Positions 9,342 through 18,221 are shown, counted from the stretch's first letter. The stretch is DNA of 64,000 bases from Streptomyces griseoaurantiacus (GCA_014656015.1 BNBP01000017.1:42710-106709); one strand, 5' to 3'. Notes: generated from the sequence alone by a model not told the origin. A program made the numbers and translations.

Positions 9342-10058
9342 CTAGGAGGGCCAGGCCGACAGGGCCGTGTCGGCGACCAGTCGCAGTTCCTCGCGGCTCG
9401 CGCCGCTCGCCGCCTGCACGGCGATGCCGTTGCCGACGGTCATCAGGAACCGGGCGAGCGTCGCGGGATCGGCGTCCGCGGGGAGGTCGCCCTCGTCGCG
9501 GGCCCGCGTGAACCGCTCGCGCAGGCGGGCGGTCCCCTCGTTGCGCCAGTCGGCGAGGGCGTCCCGGACGGTGCGGCCGAGGTCGCCGGCGGCGAGGGAG
9601 GCCTGGACGCCCAGGCAGCCGGTGGGGCGGTCGGGCTGGGTGGTGGCCCGGACGGCGCCGCCCAGGAACGCCTCGGCCACCCGCCGGGCGGTCGGTTCCG
9701 CCAGGGCGCGGAGCACGTACGAGGCGGGGCCTTCGCTGTAGCGCCGCAGCGCCTTGTGGAACAGCTCCTCCTTGTTGCCGAAGGCCGCGTACATGCTGGT
9801 GCGGGTGATGCCCATGGCGCGTGTGAGGTCGGTGAGCCCGGCGCCCTCGTAGCCCTGCTCCCAGAAGACCCGCATCGCGCGTTCGAGCGCCTCGTCGGCG
9901 TCGAACCCCCTCGGGCGGCCGATCGGCGCCTTCCGCTGTGTCCCTGGCGTCCCCGGTGTCCCCGGCGTTCCCGGCGGCGCGTCCTGCGGCGTCCCCGCCG
10001 GGGCCTTCGGCCCGGTGTCCGCCCGCGTTCCGGGCCTTGTCTCCCGCTCCGACTCCAT
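9342..10058 (-). CDS. TetR family transcriptional regulator
   Basis: 238 residues as drawn. The first 45 or so are a low-complexity Pro/Gly/Thr tail, so the true start may be internal. The DNA-binding domain is typical: [20 protein letters not shown], then [39 protein letters not shown]. The ligand domain is alpha-helical and resembles the AcrR/YcdC-like C-terminal group. It is divergent from an SDR gene, and the gap between them holds a perfect 22-bp palindrome (10112-10133). It is therefore most likely the repressor of the SDR gene and perhaps of itself. The ligand is unknown. Confidence 0.9.
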   Translation of the reverse strand: MESERETRPGTRADTGPKAPAGTPQDAPPGTPGTPGTPGTQRKAPIGRPRGFDADEALERAMRVFWEQGYEGAGLTDLTRAMGITRTSMYAAFGNKEELFHKALRRYSEGPASYVLRALAEPTARRVAEAFLGGAVRATTQPDRPTGCLGVQASLAAGDLGRTVRDALADWRNEGTARLRERFTRARDEGDLPADADPATLARFLMTVGNGIAVQAASGASREELRLVADTALSAWPS

Positions 10059-10111
10059 GCCGCGATCCTACCTCTTTCTGTACCGCCCGGTGCGGAAGTG
10101 CTACGGTCACA

Positions 10112-10133
10112 TTCAGTACCGATCGGTACTGAA
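10112..10133. promoter_or_regulatory. Perfect 22-bp palindromic operator (TetR target)
   Basis: The half-site TTCAGTACCGA is followed by its exact reverse complement with no spacer. It lies 20 bp upstream of the SDR start and 54 bp from the regulator start. Its size and perfect symmetry fit a TetR dimer or dimer-pair operator that would block the SDR promoter. Confidence 0.75.
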
Positions 10134-10152
10134 ATTCGTGGAGGTCATTGTC

Positions 10153-10905
10153 ATGGGGAAGCTCGAAGGCAGGACCGCGGTCGTCACGGGCGGCGGCACG
10201 GGGATCGGCCTGGCCAGCGCCGTACGGCTCGCGGCCGAGGGCGCGCACGTGTTCGTCAGTGGACGCCGCAAGACGGAACTGGACGCCGCGGTCGAGGCCA
10301 TCGGCCCCGACCGGGCCACCGCGGTACCGGGGGACATCGCGAACCCGGCCGACCTGGACCGGCTCTACGAGGCCGTGCGGGCCCGGGGGAGGGGACTGGA
10401 CGTGGTGTTCGCCAACGCGGCGACCGCGCAGCTCGTCCCGCTCGGGAACATCACCGAGGAGGACTACGACCACGTCTTCGGCGTCAACGTGCTCGGCACG
10501 CTGTTCACCGTCCAGAAGGCGCTGCCGCTGCTCAACGAGGGTGCCTCGGTCATCATCAACGCCTCCACCGCCGCCGACAACGGCAAGGAAACCGGCTTCG
10601 CCCTCTACGCGGCCTCCAAGGCCGCCGTCCGGTCCTTCGCGCGGACCTGGGGCAACACGCTGAAGGACCGGGGCGTCCGGGTCAACGCGATCTCGCCCGG
10701 GCCGATCGACACCCCGGCGATCCCGGCGCTGTTCGGCGAGCAGAAGGCCGAGGAGGTCAGGGCGCACCTCGCCACGACCGCGGCGGTGGGCCGGATGGGC
10801 CGCCCCGAGGAGGTCGCGGCGGCGGTGGCCTTCCTCGCCTCCGACGACAGCAGCTTCCTCCTCGGCTCCAACCTGTACGTGGACGGAGGCGAGAACCAGA
10901 TCTGA
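10153..10905 (+). CDS. Short-chain dehydrogenase/reductase (SDR)
   Basis: 250 residues from ATG 10153. The frame is open further upstream, but the family starts at MGKLEGRTAVVTGGG and the operator lies in that extension. Classical SDR motifs are the cofactor loop TGGGTGIGLA, the NAA-like FANAAT, the catalytic Ser in INASTAAD, YAASK with the catalytic Tyr/Lys, and SPGPIDTP. The arginines after beta-2 (SGRRKTE) favour NADP(H). It is a cytosolic oxidoreductase of unknown substrate. Single-gene TetR/SDR pairs of this kind usually respond to small electrophiles or xenobiotics, which is an inference here. Confidence 0.92.
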   Translation: MGKLEGRTAVVTGGGTGIGLASAVRLAAEGAHVFVSGRRKTELDAAVEAIGPDRATAVPGDIANPADLDRLYEAVRARGRGLDVVFANAATAQLVPLGNITEEDYDHVFGVNVLGTLFTVQKALPLLNEGASVIINASTAADNGKETGFALYAASKAAVRSFARTWGNTLKDRGVRVNAISPGPIDTPAIPALFGEQKAEEVRAHLATTAAVGRMGRPEEVAAAVAFLASDDSSFLLGSNLYVDGGENQI

Positions 10906-10954
10906 CCGGGGCGGCGCGGCGGGTGCGCCCGCCGGTCGGCAGAGTGGCGGCGGG

Positions 10955-11392
10955 TCAGCAGGGGCGCTTGCGCAGCTCCATCACGTAGTCGTGCGGAGCC
11001 CCCGCCGACTCCGCCGCGTCGGCCACCTCGCCCAGGTAGCGGGCGGACGGCAGCCCGCCCTCGTAGGCGTTGAGGACGTACGTCCACGCGGACTCCTCGC
11101 CGTCCAGCGTGTGCACCCGCACCTTCACCCGGCGGTATATGTCCATGCCCACGCCCTCCCAGCGGTCCAGGGAGTCCTCGTCCATGGGGGCGATGTCGTA
11201 CAGCGCGAGGAACACCTGGGAGCCCGGCGCCTCCACGATCGTCGCCAGCGCGCCCTCCCAGCTCATCTGCTCGCCGCCGAACGTGAGCCGCCAGTCGTTC
11301 AGCCAGCCCGTGGCGCGCAGCGGCGAGTGCGGGGCGCGGCGCGTCATGAGCCGCGCGTCGAGGTTGCCGGCGTACGCGGCGTAGAGCGACAT
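10955..11392 (-). CDS. Gamma-glutamylcyclotransferase-like protein
   Basis: 145 residues starting MSLYAAYAGNLDARLM at ATG 11392. The frame is open to 11521, but that extension is low-complexity and has no family match. The N-terminal YAAYAGNLD corresponds to the YGSN-type loop of the GGCT/AIG2 beta-barrel fold. The acidic residues in DIAPMDEDSLDRWEG are where the fold carries its catalytic glutamate. GGCT enzymes cyclise gamma-glutamyl amines to 5-oxoproline. The substrate in a mycothiol-using, glutathione-free bacterium is unclear. It faces away from the quinone reductase gene, separated by 128 bp. Confidence 0.85.
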   Translation of the reverse strand: MSLYAAYAGNLDARLMTRRAPHSPLRATGWLNDWRLTFGGEQMSWEGALATIVEAPGSQVFLALYDIAPMDEDSLDRWEGVGMDIYRRVKVRVHTLDGEESAWTYVLNAYEGGLPSARYLGEVADAAESAGAPHDYVMELRKRPC

Positions 11393-11520
11393 GAGCGCAG
11401 CGTACGGCAGTCCCGTGCCGGTCACCCGGGCACGCCGCGGGGGCCGGACGCCGCCCGGTCCCCGCCCGGACACGCCCCGCCCGAGGCCCCGGGCGGAAGC
11501 ACCTTGAAGCGTGCGGGACA

Positions 11521-12969
11521 ATGGGGTACGTGACTCGGATCGTGATCATTGGTGGCGGACCCGGCGGATACGAAGCGGCGCTGGTGGCCGCGCAGCTCGG
11601 CGCGGAGGTGACCGTCGTCGACTGCGACGGCCTGGGCGGAGCGTCGGTGCTGACCGACTGCGTGCCCTCGAAGACCCTCATCGCGACCGCCGAGGTGATG
11701 ACCACCTTCGACTCCTCCTACGAGGAGCTCGGCATCATCGTCGCCGACGACACCCCGCCGCTGGAGGAGGCCGCCCGGGTGGTCGGGGTCGACCTCGGCA
11801 AGGTCAACCGCCGGGTCAAGCGGCTCGCCCTCGCCCAGTCGCACGACATCACCGCCTCCGTGACCCGGGCCGGCGCCCGCGTCGTGCGCGGCCGGGGCCG
11901 GCTGGAGGGCATGCAGGGCCTGGACGGCTCGCGCAAGGTCGTCGTCCGGGCCGCTGACGGCACCGAGGAGACCCTGACCGCCGACGCCGTCCTCATCGCC
12001 ACCGGCGGTCATCCGCGCGAACTGCCCGACGCGCAGCCCGACGGCGAGCGCATCCTGAACTGGACCCAGGTCTACGACCTCGACGAGCTGCCCGAGGAGC
12101 TCATCGTGGTCGGCTCCGGCGTCACCGGCGCCGAGTTCGCCGGCGCCTACCAGGCGCTCGGCTCCAAGGTCACCCTCGTCTCCTCCCGCGACCGGGTGCT
12201 GCCCGGCGAGGACCCCGACGCCGCCGCCGTCCTGGAGGACGTCTTCCGCCGCCGCGGCATGAACGTCATGGCCCGCTCCCGCGCCGAGTCCGCCAAGCGG
12301 GTCGGCGACCGGGTCGAGGTCACCCTCGCGGACGGCCGGGTCATCACCGGCTCGCACTGCCTGATGGCCGTCGGCGCCATTCCCAACAGCGCGGGCCTGG
12401 GACTGGAGGAGGCGGGCGTCCAGCTCCGCGAGTCCGGGCACATCCGCACCGACCGCGTCTCCCGCACGACGGCGCCGGGCGTGTACGCCGCCGGTGACGT
12501 GACCGGCGTCTTCGCGCTCGCCTCCGTGGCCGCCATGCAGGGACGCATCGCGATGTACCACTTCCTCGGCGACGCGGTGGCCCCCCTCGACCTCAAGACG
12601 GTCTCCTCCAACGTCTTCACCGACCCCGAGATCGCCACCGTCGGCTATTCGCAGGCCGACGTCGACGCCGGCAAGATCGACGCCCGCGTCGTCAAACTGC
12701 CGCTGCTGCGCAACCCGCGCGCCAAGATGCAGGGCATCCGGGACGGCTTCGTCAAGATCTTCTGCCGTCCGGGCACCGAGATCGTGGTCGGCGGAGTCGT
12801 CGTGGCCCCGCGCGCCTCGGAACTCATCCACCCCATCTCGATCGCGGTCGACAACAACCTGACGGTCGAACAGATCGCGAACGCGTTCACCGTGTACCCG
12901 TCCCTGTCGGGATCGATCGCGGAGGTCGCCCGCCAGCTCCACACCCGCAAGGCGACGGCAGGGGCCTGA
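11521..12969 (+). CDS. NAD(P)H-quinone dehydrogenase (LpdA-like flavoprotein disulfide reductase family)
   Basis: 482 residues from ATG 11521. GTG 11530 (VTRIVIIGGGPGG) is an equally good start, with GACAAT at 11517-11522 placed for a leaderless message. FAD-binding GGGPGGYEAAL is followed by LGGASVLTDCVPSKTLI, in which only one cysteine of the usual CxxxxC redox pair remains (GASVLTDC). The second NAD-binding GSGVTGAEFAGAY and the FAD motif GVYAAGDVTG are intact. Loss of one redox cysteine with lipoamide-dehydrogenase-like architecture is the hallmark of the actinobacterial LpdA/Rv3303c group, which reduces quinones. The cytosolic enzyme probably protects against quinone or oxidative stress. 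Confidence 0.92.
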   Translation: MGYVTRIVIIGGGPGGYEAALVAAQLGAEVTVVDCDGLGGASVLTDCVPSKTLIATAEVMTTFDSSYEELGIIVADDTPPLEEAARVVGVDLGKVNRRVKRLALAQSHDITASVTRAGARVVRGRGRLEGMQGLDGSRKVVVRAADGTEETLTADAVLIATGGHPRELPDAQPDGERILNWTQVYDLDELPEELIVVGSGVTGAEFAGAYQALGSKVTLVSSRDRVLPGEDPDAAAVLEDVFRRRGMNVMARSRAESAKRVGDRVEVTLADGRVITGSHCLMAVGAIPNSAGLGLEEAGVQLRESGHIRTDRVSRTTAPGVYAAGDVTGVFALASVAAMQGRIAMYHFLGDAVAPLDLKTVSSNVFTDPEIATVGYSQADVDAGKIDARVVKLPLLRNPRAKMQGIRDGFVKIFCRPGTEIVVGGVVVAPRASELIHPISIAVDNNLTVEQIANAFTVYPSLSGSIAEVARQLHTRKATAGA

Positions 12970-13158
12970 CGACGACCGGGCAACTGCCGCCCGGCCGAAA
13001 GCGGTTCGCCTCGGTCACGCGCAGTCGCCGGGGGCGCGGACCAGGTGTGTGACGGGCGGGAAACGCGTATACCACTTGTGAACCCCCTGTGCGAACAACT
13101 TCTGTTATTCGGCGCAAACTGCTGAAAGCAGGCGGTCGTTGGGGTTACTGTCAGTTTC

Positions 13159-14109
13159 GTGTTCGCTGCAGAACGTCGCCAATTGATCCTCGAAATGGTG
13201 CGCGCAAACGGGGCCGTGTCGCTCCGTGAGCTCGCCCGCGTCGTCCAGACCTCCGAAGTGACCGTACGGCGGGACGTGCGCGCACTGGAGGCAGAAGGAC
13301 TCCTCGACCGCCGGCACGGCGGTGCGGTACTGCCGGGCGGGTTCACGCGGGAGTCCGGCTTTCCGCAGAAATCCCATCTCGCGACCGCCGAGAAGACGGC
13401 CATCGCCGATCTCGCCGCGAGCCTCGTCGAAGAGGGCGAGGCGATCGTGGTCGGTGCGGGCACCACCACGCAGGAACTGGCGCGCCGGCTCGCCCGTGTG
13501 CCGGGGCTGACCGTCGTCACCAACTCCCTGCTGGTCGCACAGGCCCTCGCCCACGCCAACCGGGTGGAGGTCGTGATGACCGGCGGCACCCTGCGCGGCT
13601 CCAACTACGCGCTCGTCGGGTCCGGGGCGGAGCAGTCCCTCCAGGGCCTGCGGGTCTCCCGGGCCTTCCTCTCGGGCGCCGGGCTCACCGCCGAGCGGGG
13701 ACTGTCCACGTCGAACATGCTCTCCGCCTCGGTCGACCGGGCGCTGGTGCAGGCGGCGGCGGAGGTCGTGGTCCTCGCGGACCACACGAAGCTCGGGACG
13801 GACACGATGTTCCAGACCGTGCCGACGGATCTCATCACCCGGCTCGTCACCGACGAGCCGCCCGCGCACGACGACCGTGCGGGCGGTGAACTGCAGGCGC
13901 TGGCCGACCAGGGCGTGCAGATCGCGGTGGCCGGGGCGGGGGGCGGCGAGACGGGACCGGGTGGGCGGCAATCCCGCCGGGACGTCGGCCTGCCGGGCCC
14001 CAGACGGCAGGGCAACCCCGCGGGCCCGCAACTCCGCAGTGCCCCCGCCCTCGGTGACGCCCCCGCCGGGGACCGCCCGGCGAGGGTCGCGGACCTCCGC
14101 CGACGGTAG
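13159..14109 (+). CDS. DeoR family transcriptional regulator
   Basis: 316 residues from GTG. The N-terminal DeoR winged helix reads ERRQLILEMVRANGAVSLRE, ELARVVQTSEVTVRRDVRAL and LDRRHGGAVLPGG. The sugar-phosphate-binding DeoRC domain (about 75-235) has VGAGTTTQELARRL, VVTNSLLVAQAL, MTGGTLRGSNYALVG and VLADHTKLG. The last 60-70 residues are a Gly/Pro/Arg-rich tail of no recognised fold. These regulators sense phosphorylated sugars and repress nearby metabolic genes. Its target is not obvious, since accA2 and the quinone reductase are the neighbours. The 189-bp gap upstream should hold its promoter. Confidence 0.93.
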   Translation: MFAAERRQLILEMVRANGAVSLRELARVVQTSEVTVRRDVRALEAEGLLDRRHGGAVLPGGFTRESGFPQKSHLATAEKTAIADLAASLVEEGEAIVVGAGTTTQELARRLARVPGLTVVTNSLLVAQALAHANRVEVVMTGGTLRGSNYALVGSGAEQSLQGLRVSRAFLSGAGLTAERGLSTSNMLSASVDRALVQAAAEVVVLADHTKLGTDTMFQTVPTDLITRLVTDEPPAHDDRAGGELQALADQGVQIAVAGAGGGETGPGGRQSRRDVGLPGPRRQGNPAGPQLRSAPALGDAPAGDRPARVADLRRR

Positions 14110-14178
14110 CGAGCGGCGCGCTGCGGGGCCGAGCGGTGCGGTGCGGTGCCGTGCCTCGGCTGCGGGTGCGCTGTGGCT

Positions 14179-14341
14179 GGTCGCGCAGTTCCTCGCGCCC
14201 CTTGGGGTGGCTGGGGTTGAGGGTCGGGTGCGGGTGGTCTGTGGCCGGTCGCGCAGTTCCCCGCGCCCCTTGGGGGGCTGAGGTTGTACCTCTGGTGCGG
14301 GTGGTCTGTGGCCGGTCGCGCAGTTCCTCGCGCCCCTGGGG
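14179..14341. repeat. Three tandem copies of a Streptomyces dispersed repeat
   Basis: Three copies of GGTCGCGCAGTTCCTCGCGC plus CCCTTGGGG (variants CC/TC) begin at 14179, 14247 and 14314, a spacing of 67-68 bp. Copies 2 and 3 share about 20 bp of identical flank (GCGGGTGGTCTGTGGCC). From memory, this core recurs in intergenic DNA throughout Streptomyces genomes. Here it fills most of the 320-bp space between the DeoR gene and the end of accA2. Confidence 0.8.
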
Positions 14342-14383
14342 TGGTGGGGTGCAGGGGCGGAGCCCTTGGGGACGGGACGGGTA

Positions 14384-14418
14384 GGGGCGGCGGGGGTGGA
14401 GAACCCCCGGGCCGCCCC
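14384..14418. terminator. Terminator hairpin after the biotin carboxylase gene
   Basis: Arms GGGGCGGC+GGGGGT (14384-14397) and ACCCCC+GCCGCCCC (14403-14418) pair around a 5-nt loop, with a 2-nt bulge. It lies 12 nt beyond the stop of the minus-strand gene. Confidence 0.65.
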
Positions 14419-14429
14419 CGGCCGGTTCG

Positions 14430-16202
14430 TCAGTCCTTGATCTCGCAGAGCGGGGCGCCGGAGGTCACGGACGCGCCGACCTCCGCCCCGAGACCCTTGA
14501 CCGTCCCCGCCTTGTGCGCGTTGATCGGCTGCTCCATCTTCATGGCCTCCAGGACGACGATCAGATCGCCCTCCTTGACCTCCTGGCCCTCCTCGACCGC
14601 GACCTTGACGATCGTGCCCTGCATGGGGGAGGCCAGCGTGTCGCCGGAGGCCACGGGGCCGGACTTCTTCGCGGCCCGCCGCTTCGGCTTGGCGCCCGCC
14701 GCCAGTCCCGTACGGGCGAGCGTCATCCCGAGGGACGCCGGCAGCGACACCTCGAGCCGCTTGCCGCCGACCTCGACGACGACCGTCTCGCGGCCCGTCT
14801 CCTCGTCACCGTCGGCCTCACCGGCTGCGGAGAACGGCTTGACCTCGTTGACGAACTCGGTCTCGATCCACCGGGTGTGCACGGTGAAGGGATCGGCGGA
14901 GCCGGTGAGTTCGGGGGCGAAGGCCGGGTCGCGGACCACCGCGCGGTGGAAGGGGATGGCGGTGGCCATGCCCTCCACCTGGAACTCGTCCAGTGCACGG
15001 GCGGCCCGCTGCAGCGCCTCCGCCCGGGTGCGGCCGGTCACGATCAGCTTGGCGAGGAGCGAGTCCCAGGCCGGGCCGATGACGCTGCCGGTCTCGACGC
15101 CCGCGTCGAGGCGGACACCGGGACCCGAGGGCGGGTCGAACAGGGTGACCGTGCCGGGCGCCGGCAGGAAGTTGCGGCCCGGGTCCTCGCCGTTGATGCG
15201 GAACTCGAAGGAGTGGCCGCGCAGCGGCGGGTCGTCGTAGCCGAGCTTCTCGCCGTCGGCGATGCGGAACATCTCGCGCACGAGGTCGATCCCGGAGACC
15301 TCCTCGGTGACCGGGTGCTCGACCTGGAGCCGGGTGTTGACCTCCAGGAAGGAGATCGTGCCGTCCTTGCCGACGAGGAACTCCACGGTGCCGGCGCCGA
15401 CGTACCCGGCCTCCTTCAGGATGGCCTTCGACGCGGAGTAGAGCTGGGCGACCTGGTCGTCGGAGAGGAACGGCGCCGGGGCCTCCTCGACGAGCTTCTG
15501 GTGCCGGCGCTGCAGCGAGCAGTCACGCGTGGAGACGACGACCACGTTGCCGTGGGGGTCGGCCAGGCACTGCGTCTCCACGTGCCGGGGCTTGTCCAGG
15601 TACCGCTCGACGAAGCACTCGCCGCGCCCGAACGCGGCCACGGCCTCGCGCACCGCCGAGTCGTACAGCTCGGGCACCTCTTCGAGGGTGCGGGCCACCT
15701 TCAGACCGCGTCCGCCACCGCCGAAGGCGGCCTTGATCGCGATGGGCAGGCCGTGCTCCTCGGCGAAGGCCACGACCTCCTCGGCGCCGGAGACCGGGTC
15801 CGGGGTGCCCGCGACCAGCGGGGCGCCCGCGCGCTGCGCGATGTGCCGCGCCGCGACCTTGTCGCCGAGGTCGCGGATGGCGTGCGGGGGCGGGCCGATC
15901 CAGATGAGGCCCGCGTCCAGGACGGCCTGGGCGAACTCCGCGTTCTCGGAGAGGAAGCCGTAACCGGGGTGGACGGCGTCCGCGCCGGAGTCCGCGGCGG
16001 CCTGGAGCACCTTGGCGATGTCCAGGTAGCTGGTGGCCGGGGTGTCCCCACCCAGGGCGAACGCCTCGTCCGCGACGCGCACGTGCACCGCGTCCCGGTC
16101 CGGTTCCGCGTACACGGCCACGCTCGCGATGCCGGCGTCGCGGCATGCCCGGGCGACACGGACAGCGATTTCGCCACGGTTGGCGATCAACACCTTGCGC
16201 AC
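14430..16202 (-). CDS. accA2: Acetyl/propionyl-CoA carboxylase biotin carboxylase-BCCP subunit
   Basis: 590 residues from GTG 16202, with GGAGAGGGAG at a good distance. The frame continues upstream but [20 protein letters not shown] is the conserved start. The biotin carboxylase domain (1 to about 450) shows the ATP-grasp glycine loop [15 protein letters not shown] and [17 protein letters not shown] linker leads to the C-terminal biotinyl domain with the biotinylated lysine in [10 protein letters not shown]. It forms the alpha subunit of an acyl-CoA carboxylase making malonyl- or methylmalonyl-CoA. Its partners PccB and AccE and the biotin ligase BirA are encoded within 6 kb. The length equals the S. 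coelicolor AccA1/A2 type, from memory. Confidence 0.95.
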   Translation of the reverse strand: MRKVLIANRGEIAVRVARACRDAGIASVAVYAEPDRDAVHVRVADEAFALGGDTPATSYLDIAKVLQAAADSGADAVHPGYGFLSENAEFAQAVLDAGLIWIGPPPHAIRDLGDKVAARHIAQRAGAPLVAGTPDPVSGAEEVVAFAEEHGLPIAIKAAFGGGGRGLKVARTLEEVPELYDSAVREAVAAFGRGECFVERYLDKPRHVETQCLADPHGNVVVVSTRDCSLQRRHQKLVEEAPAPFLSDDQVAQLYSASKAILKEAGYVGAGTVEFLVGKDGTISFLEVNTRLQVEHPVTEEVSGIDLVREMFRIADGEKLGYDDPPLRGHSFEFRINGEDPGRNFLPAPGTVTLFDPPSGPGVRLDAGVETGSVIGPAWDSLLAKLIVTGRTRAEALQRAARALDEFQVEGMATAIPFHRAVVRDPAFAPELTGSADPFTVHTRWIETEFVNEVKPFSAAGEADGDEETGRETVVVEVGGKRLEVSLPASLGMTLARTGLAAGAKPKRRAAKKSGPVASGDTLASPMQGTIVKVAVEEGQEVKEGDLIVVLEAMKMEQPINAHKAGTVKGLGAEVGASVTSGAPLCEIKD

Positions 16203-16561
16203 GTTGGCTCCCTCTCCTTGAAACAAGCCGAGTTTAGGGACTGCCGACACGACGTTTCGACCCGTGCCCAGTGGTGAGCTTCCCCACACGGAGCGTGAGT
16301 CGGGGCTCACTCGAGCGGCGAAACCCCTTGTCGCACCGGAGTACGCGGGGGCCCTCCCGGAAACACTAACCCTCCGGTGTGGTCGAGGTCTCTGTGCGGC
16401 CGTGCTGCGGGCGGTCGTGTTTCTTTGTGGAGTCCCTACTAATGGCCCAATGATTCTTTGCCTCTGCCGCACCCCTTGTCCCGGCCTTTACCCGTGAGTA
16501 GCGTTTCCGGGTGTCCCGTACGTACTCGGGGTAACCAGTGGGAAGGCGGGGGTGGGGCGGA
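16203..16561. other. Intergenic region with divergent promoters
   Basis: 359 bp separate accA2 from the oppositely oriented membrane-protein gene, with no credible coding sequence. A near-palindromic TTACCCGTGAGTA at 16488-16500, and a related TACTCGGGGTAA about 30 bp further on, resemble TetR-type operators seen near fatty-acid and acyl-CoA genes. This is tentative. No riboswitch-like structure was recognised. Confidence 0.5.
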
Positions 16562-17146
16562 GTGTTGCGCAGACCGGTGGCCCTGGTGACGGCGGTCGTG
16601 CTCTTCTGCGAGGCGGTGGGCATCGCGCTGCTCAACTGGTCCCTGGGCACGCTCGTGGACCGGCAGCAGATGTCCCTGGCCGGTCTCGAACCGGCGAAGA
16701 TGTCCGCCTCCTCGAAGATCGGCGGCCTGGTCTTCGGTCTCTACTTCCTGCTCTGCGGCATCGCCGCGCTGGCGGTGTGCCTGCGCAACCGGCCGTCCGC
16801 CGGGCTGGGCCGGATCCTGCTGATCAGCGCGGCGGTGGTGCACGCGGTGCTGGGCGCCTTCGCCGTGGGGCTGATCGGCTGGCGGGCCTTCGCCTACATG
16901 ATGGTGGTGCTGGCGCTCATCGTGCTCACGCTGATGACGTACGACCGGGACGGCGCGCGGCACGCCGCGACGGCGCCGCCGGCCGCCCCGGAACCCGCGA
17001 GCGCCACCGAGCCCCCGGTGGGCCCCGTCGACCCGGCGGCTCCGGCCGGCCCGGCCGCCCCGGCGCCCGCGGGACCGCCGGAGGAGGCGGCGCCGCCCGC
17101 CGGGGGCGGGTCCGTCAGTGCGAAGGGCGCGCCCACAACTGGGTGA
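16562..17146 (+). CDS. Small four-helix membrane protein with Pro/Ala-rich tail
   Basis: About 194 residues from GTG 16562 (start [13 protein letters not shown]). GTG 16538 would add 8 residues. Four hydrophobic segments follow: [61 protein letters not shown] and [18 protein letters not shown] cytoplasmic low-complexity tail rich in Ala, Pro and Glu ends the protein. No family was recognised. It sits between accA2 and maf on the opposite strand and its end overlaps the end of maf by 32 bp, so the two messages are convergent. Gene order suggests it is conserved in the genus, but its function is unknown. Confidence 0.75.
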   Translation: MLRRPVALVTAVVLFCEAVGIALLNWSLGTLVDRQQMSLAGLEPAKMSASSKIGGLVFGLYFLLCGIAALAVCLRNRPSAGLGRILLISAAVVHAVLGAFAVGLIGWRAFAYMMVVLALIVLTLMTYDRDGARHAATAPPAAPEPASATEPPVGPVDPAAPAGPAAPAPAGPPEEAAPPAGGGSVSAKGAPTTG

Positions 17147-17738
17147 TGCCGACGCCCAGTTCCGCCAGCAGCCGGCGGACCAGCGGCAGGCTGAGCCCGA
17201 TGACGTTGCCGTGGTCGCCCTCGATGCCGTCGATGAACGGCGCCGAGCGGCCGTCCAGCGTGAACGCGCCCGCGACGTGGAGCGGCTCCCCGGAGGCCAC
17301 GTAGGCGGCGATCTCCTCGTCGCTGGGCTCGCCGAAGCGGACCACGGTGGACGCGGTCGCCGAGACGTGGCGGCCGCTCGCGGTGTCCCACACGCAGTGG
17401 CCGGTCTGCAGCGTGCCGGACCGGCCGCGCATCGCCTTCCAGCGGGCCGTGGCCTCCTCGGCGTCCGCGGGCTTGCCGAGCGCCTCGCCGTCGAGGTCGA
17501 GGACCGAGTCGCAGCCGATCACCAGGGCGCCGCGCACGTCCGGGCGGGCCGCCACGACGGACGCCTTGGCCTCGGCGAGGGCGAGGGCCAGTTCGGCGGG
17601 GGTGGGGGCGTCGAAGGGCTCCTCGTCGACTCCGCTGACGACGACCTCGGGCGCGAGCCCCGCCTGGCGGAGCAGCCCGAGGCGGGCGGGGGACTGGGAG
17701 GCGAGCACGAGCCGTCGGGGCGGCGACTGATCCGTCAT
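17115..17738 (-). CDS. maf: Maf family nucleoside triphosphate pyrophosphatase
   Basis: 207 residues. Maf motifs are [18 protein letters not shown] at the N-terminus, the metal-binding region around [27 protein letters not shown], and [21 protein letters not shown]. Maf proteins hydrolyse canonical or modified nucleotides (dTTP, UTP, m5UTP and similar) and are linked to septum inhibition. The gene is the last of a minus-strand run pccB - accE - small membrane protein - maf, as in other streptomycetes. Distances of 25-90 bp allow co-transcription. Confidence 0.93.
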   Translation of the reverse strand: MTDQSPPRRLVLASQSPARLGLLRQAGLAPEVVVSGVDEEPFDAPTPAELALALAEAKASVVAARPDVRGALVIGCDSVLDLDGEALGKPADAEEATARWKAMRGRSGTLQTGHCVWDTASGRHVSATASTVVRFGEPSDEEIAAYVASGEPLHVAGAFTLDGRSAPFIDGIEGDHGNVIGLSLPLVRRLLAELGVGITQLWARPSH

Positions 17739-17780
17739 GCGGTCAGCGTATTGCCTGCCGGCGGGCGGGGCGTCCGGGCC

Positions 17781-17909
17781 TCACAGGAGGCCCAGGACGA
17801 GCATCGCCACGACCATGGCAAGCGCCATCAGGATGCCGAGGCGGCGCAGCATGTTCTGGGTGTCGCGCAGTTCCTCGGGCGGCTCGTCGTCGGGGTCGGA
17901 CCACAGCAT
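17781..17909 (-). CDS. 42-residue single-pass membrane protein
   Basis: Start ATG 17909 gives MLWSDPDDEPPEELRDTQ, an acidic cytoplasmic head, then NMLRRLGILM and one C-terminal hydrophobic helix ALAMVVAMLVLGLL ending at the stop. The frame could begin earlier, but the upstream part carries an inverted repeat and looks regulatory. From memory it resembles the tiny Streptomyces proteins annotated as morphogenic membrane protein MmpB; I could not verify this. It lies between accE and maf. The inverted repeat at 17946-17961 is 37 bp upstream and may control it. Confidence 0.65.
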   Translation of the reverse strand: MLWSDPDDEPPEELRDTQNMLRRLGILMALAMVVAMLVLGLL

Positions 17910-17945
17910 GCCTTCGAGCTTGGGACCGTCCGGTCGGTCCGCGCC

Positions 17946-17961
17946 TGAGTACCCGTACTCA
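17946..17961. promoter_or_regulatory. 16-bp inverted repeat TGAGTAC-CC-GTACTCA
   Basis: Seven-base arms that are exact reverse complements flank a 2-bp centre. The repeat sits in the 93-bp gap between accE and the small membrane-protein gene, close to that gene's start. It is probably a protein-binding site; the binder is not known to me. Confidence 0.55.
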
Positions 17962-18002
17962 ACTTCCCGGGCGGCTCGTGGTGCCGCCCGGGAAGCGGGC
18001 AC

Positions 18003-18221
18003 TCAGCCCGGCCAGTAGGTACGGCTCCACGCCGTCGGACCCGGCTGCGGCAGCCGGTGCGCGGCGATGCGGGCGGGGTCGTCCCACGAGGCGCGGGCGG
18101 GGCGGGCGGAGTGCGGTTCCTGCGCCGCGGCACCGGCGGCCGCGGCGCGGGCGCGGACCACCGCCAGGGCGGCGGCGAGCTCCTCGGGGGTCGGGTTGCC
18201 CCGTACGACCTTGATCGTCAC
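18003..18221 (-). CDS. Acyl-CoA carboxylase epsilon subunit (AccE/PccE type)
   Basis: 72 residues from GTG 18221, preceded by GGAAGGAG at the right distance. TIKVVRGNPTPEELAAALAVV at the N-terminus is the diagnostic motif of the small actinobacterial epsilon subunit. An Ala-rich middle follows, then the conserved tail SWDDPARIAAHRLPQPGPTAW. Epsilon subunits bind and stimulate the alpha/beta carboxylase core. It lies 29 bp downstream of pccB on the same strand, so it is almost certainly in one operon with it. Confidence 0.93.
   Translation of the reverse strand: MTIKVVRGNPTPEELAAALAVVRARAAAAGAAAQEPHSARPARASWDDPARIAAHRLPQPGPTAWSRTYWPG

Noticed and set aside
10015..10152. N-terminal extension of the SDR gene
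   Set aside because: It would translate through the perfect palindrome and the promoter; the SDR fold starts at ATG 10153.
11504..11522. Consensus promoter TTGAAG/GACAAT for the quinone reductase
   Set aside because: The two hexamers are only 7 bp apart, far too close to act as -35 and -10; only the -10-like element is kept as a hint for the start.
14179..14341. CRISPR-like spacing of three repeats
   Set aside because: Only three copies, repeated flanks between them rather than unique spacers, no cas genes; it is the dispersed Streptomyces repeat.
16264..16497. 77-residue plus-strand frame between accA2 and the membrane-protein gene
   Set aside because: No ribosome-binding site or coding composition; it covers a divergent promoter region.
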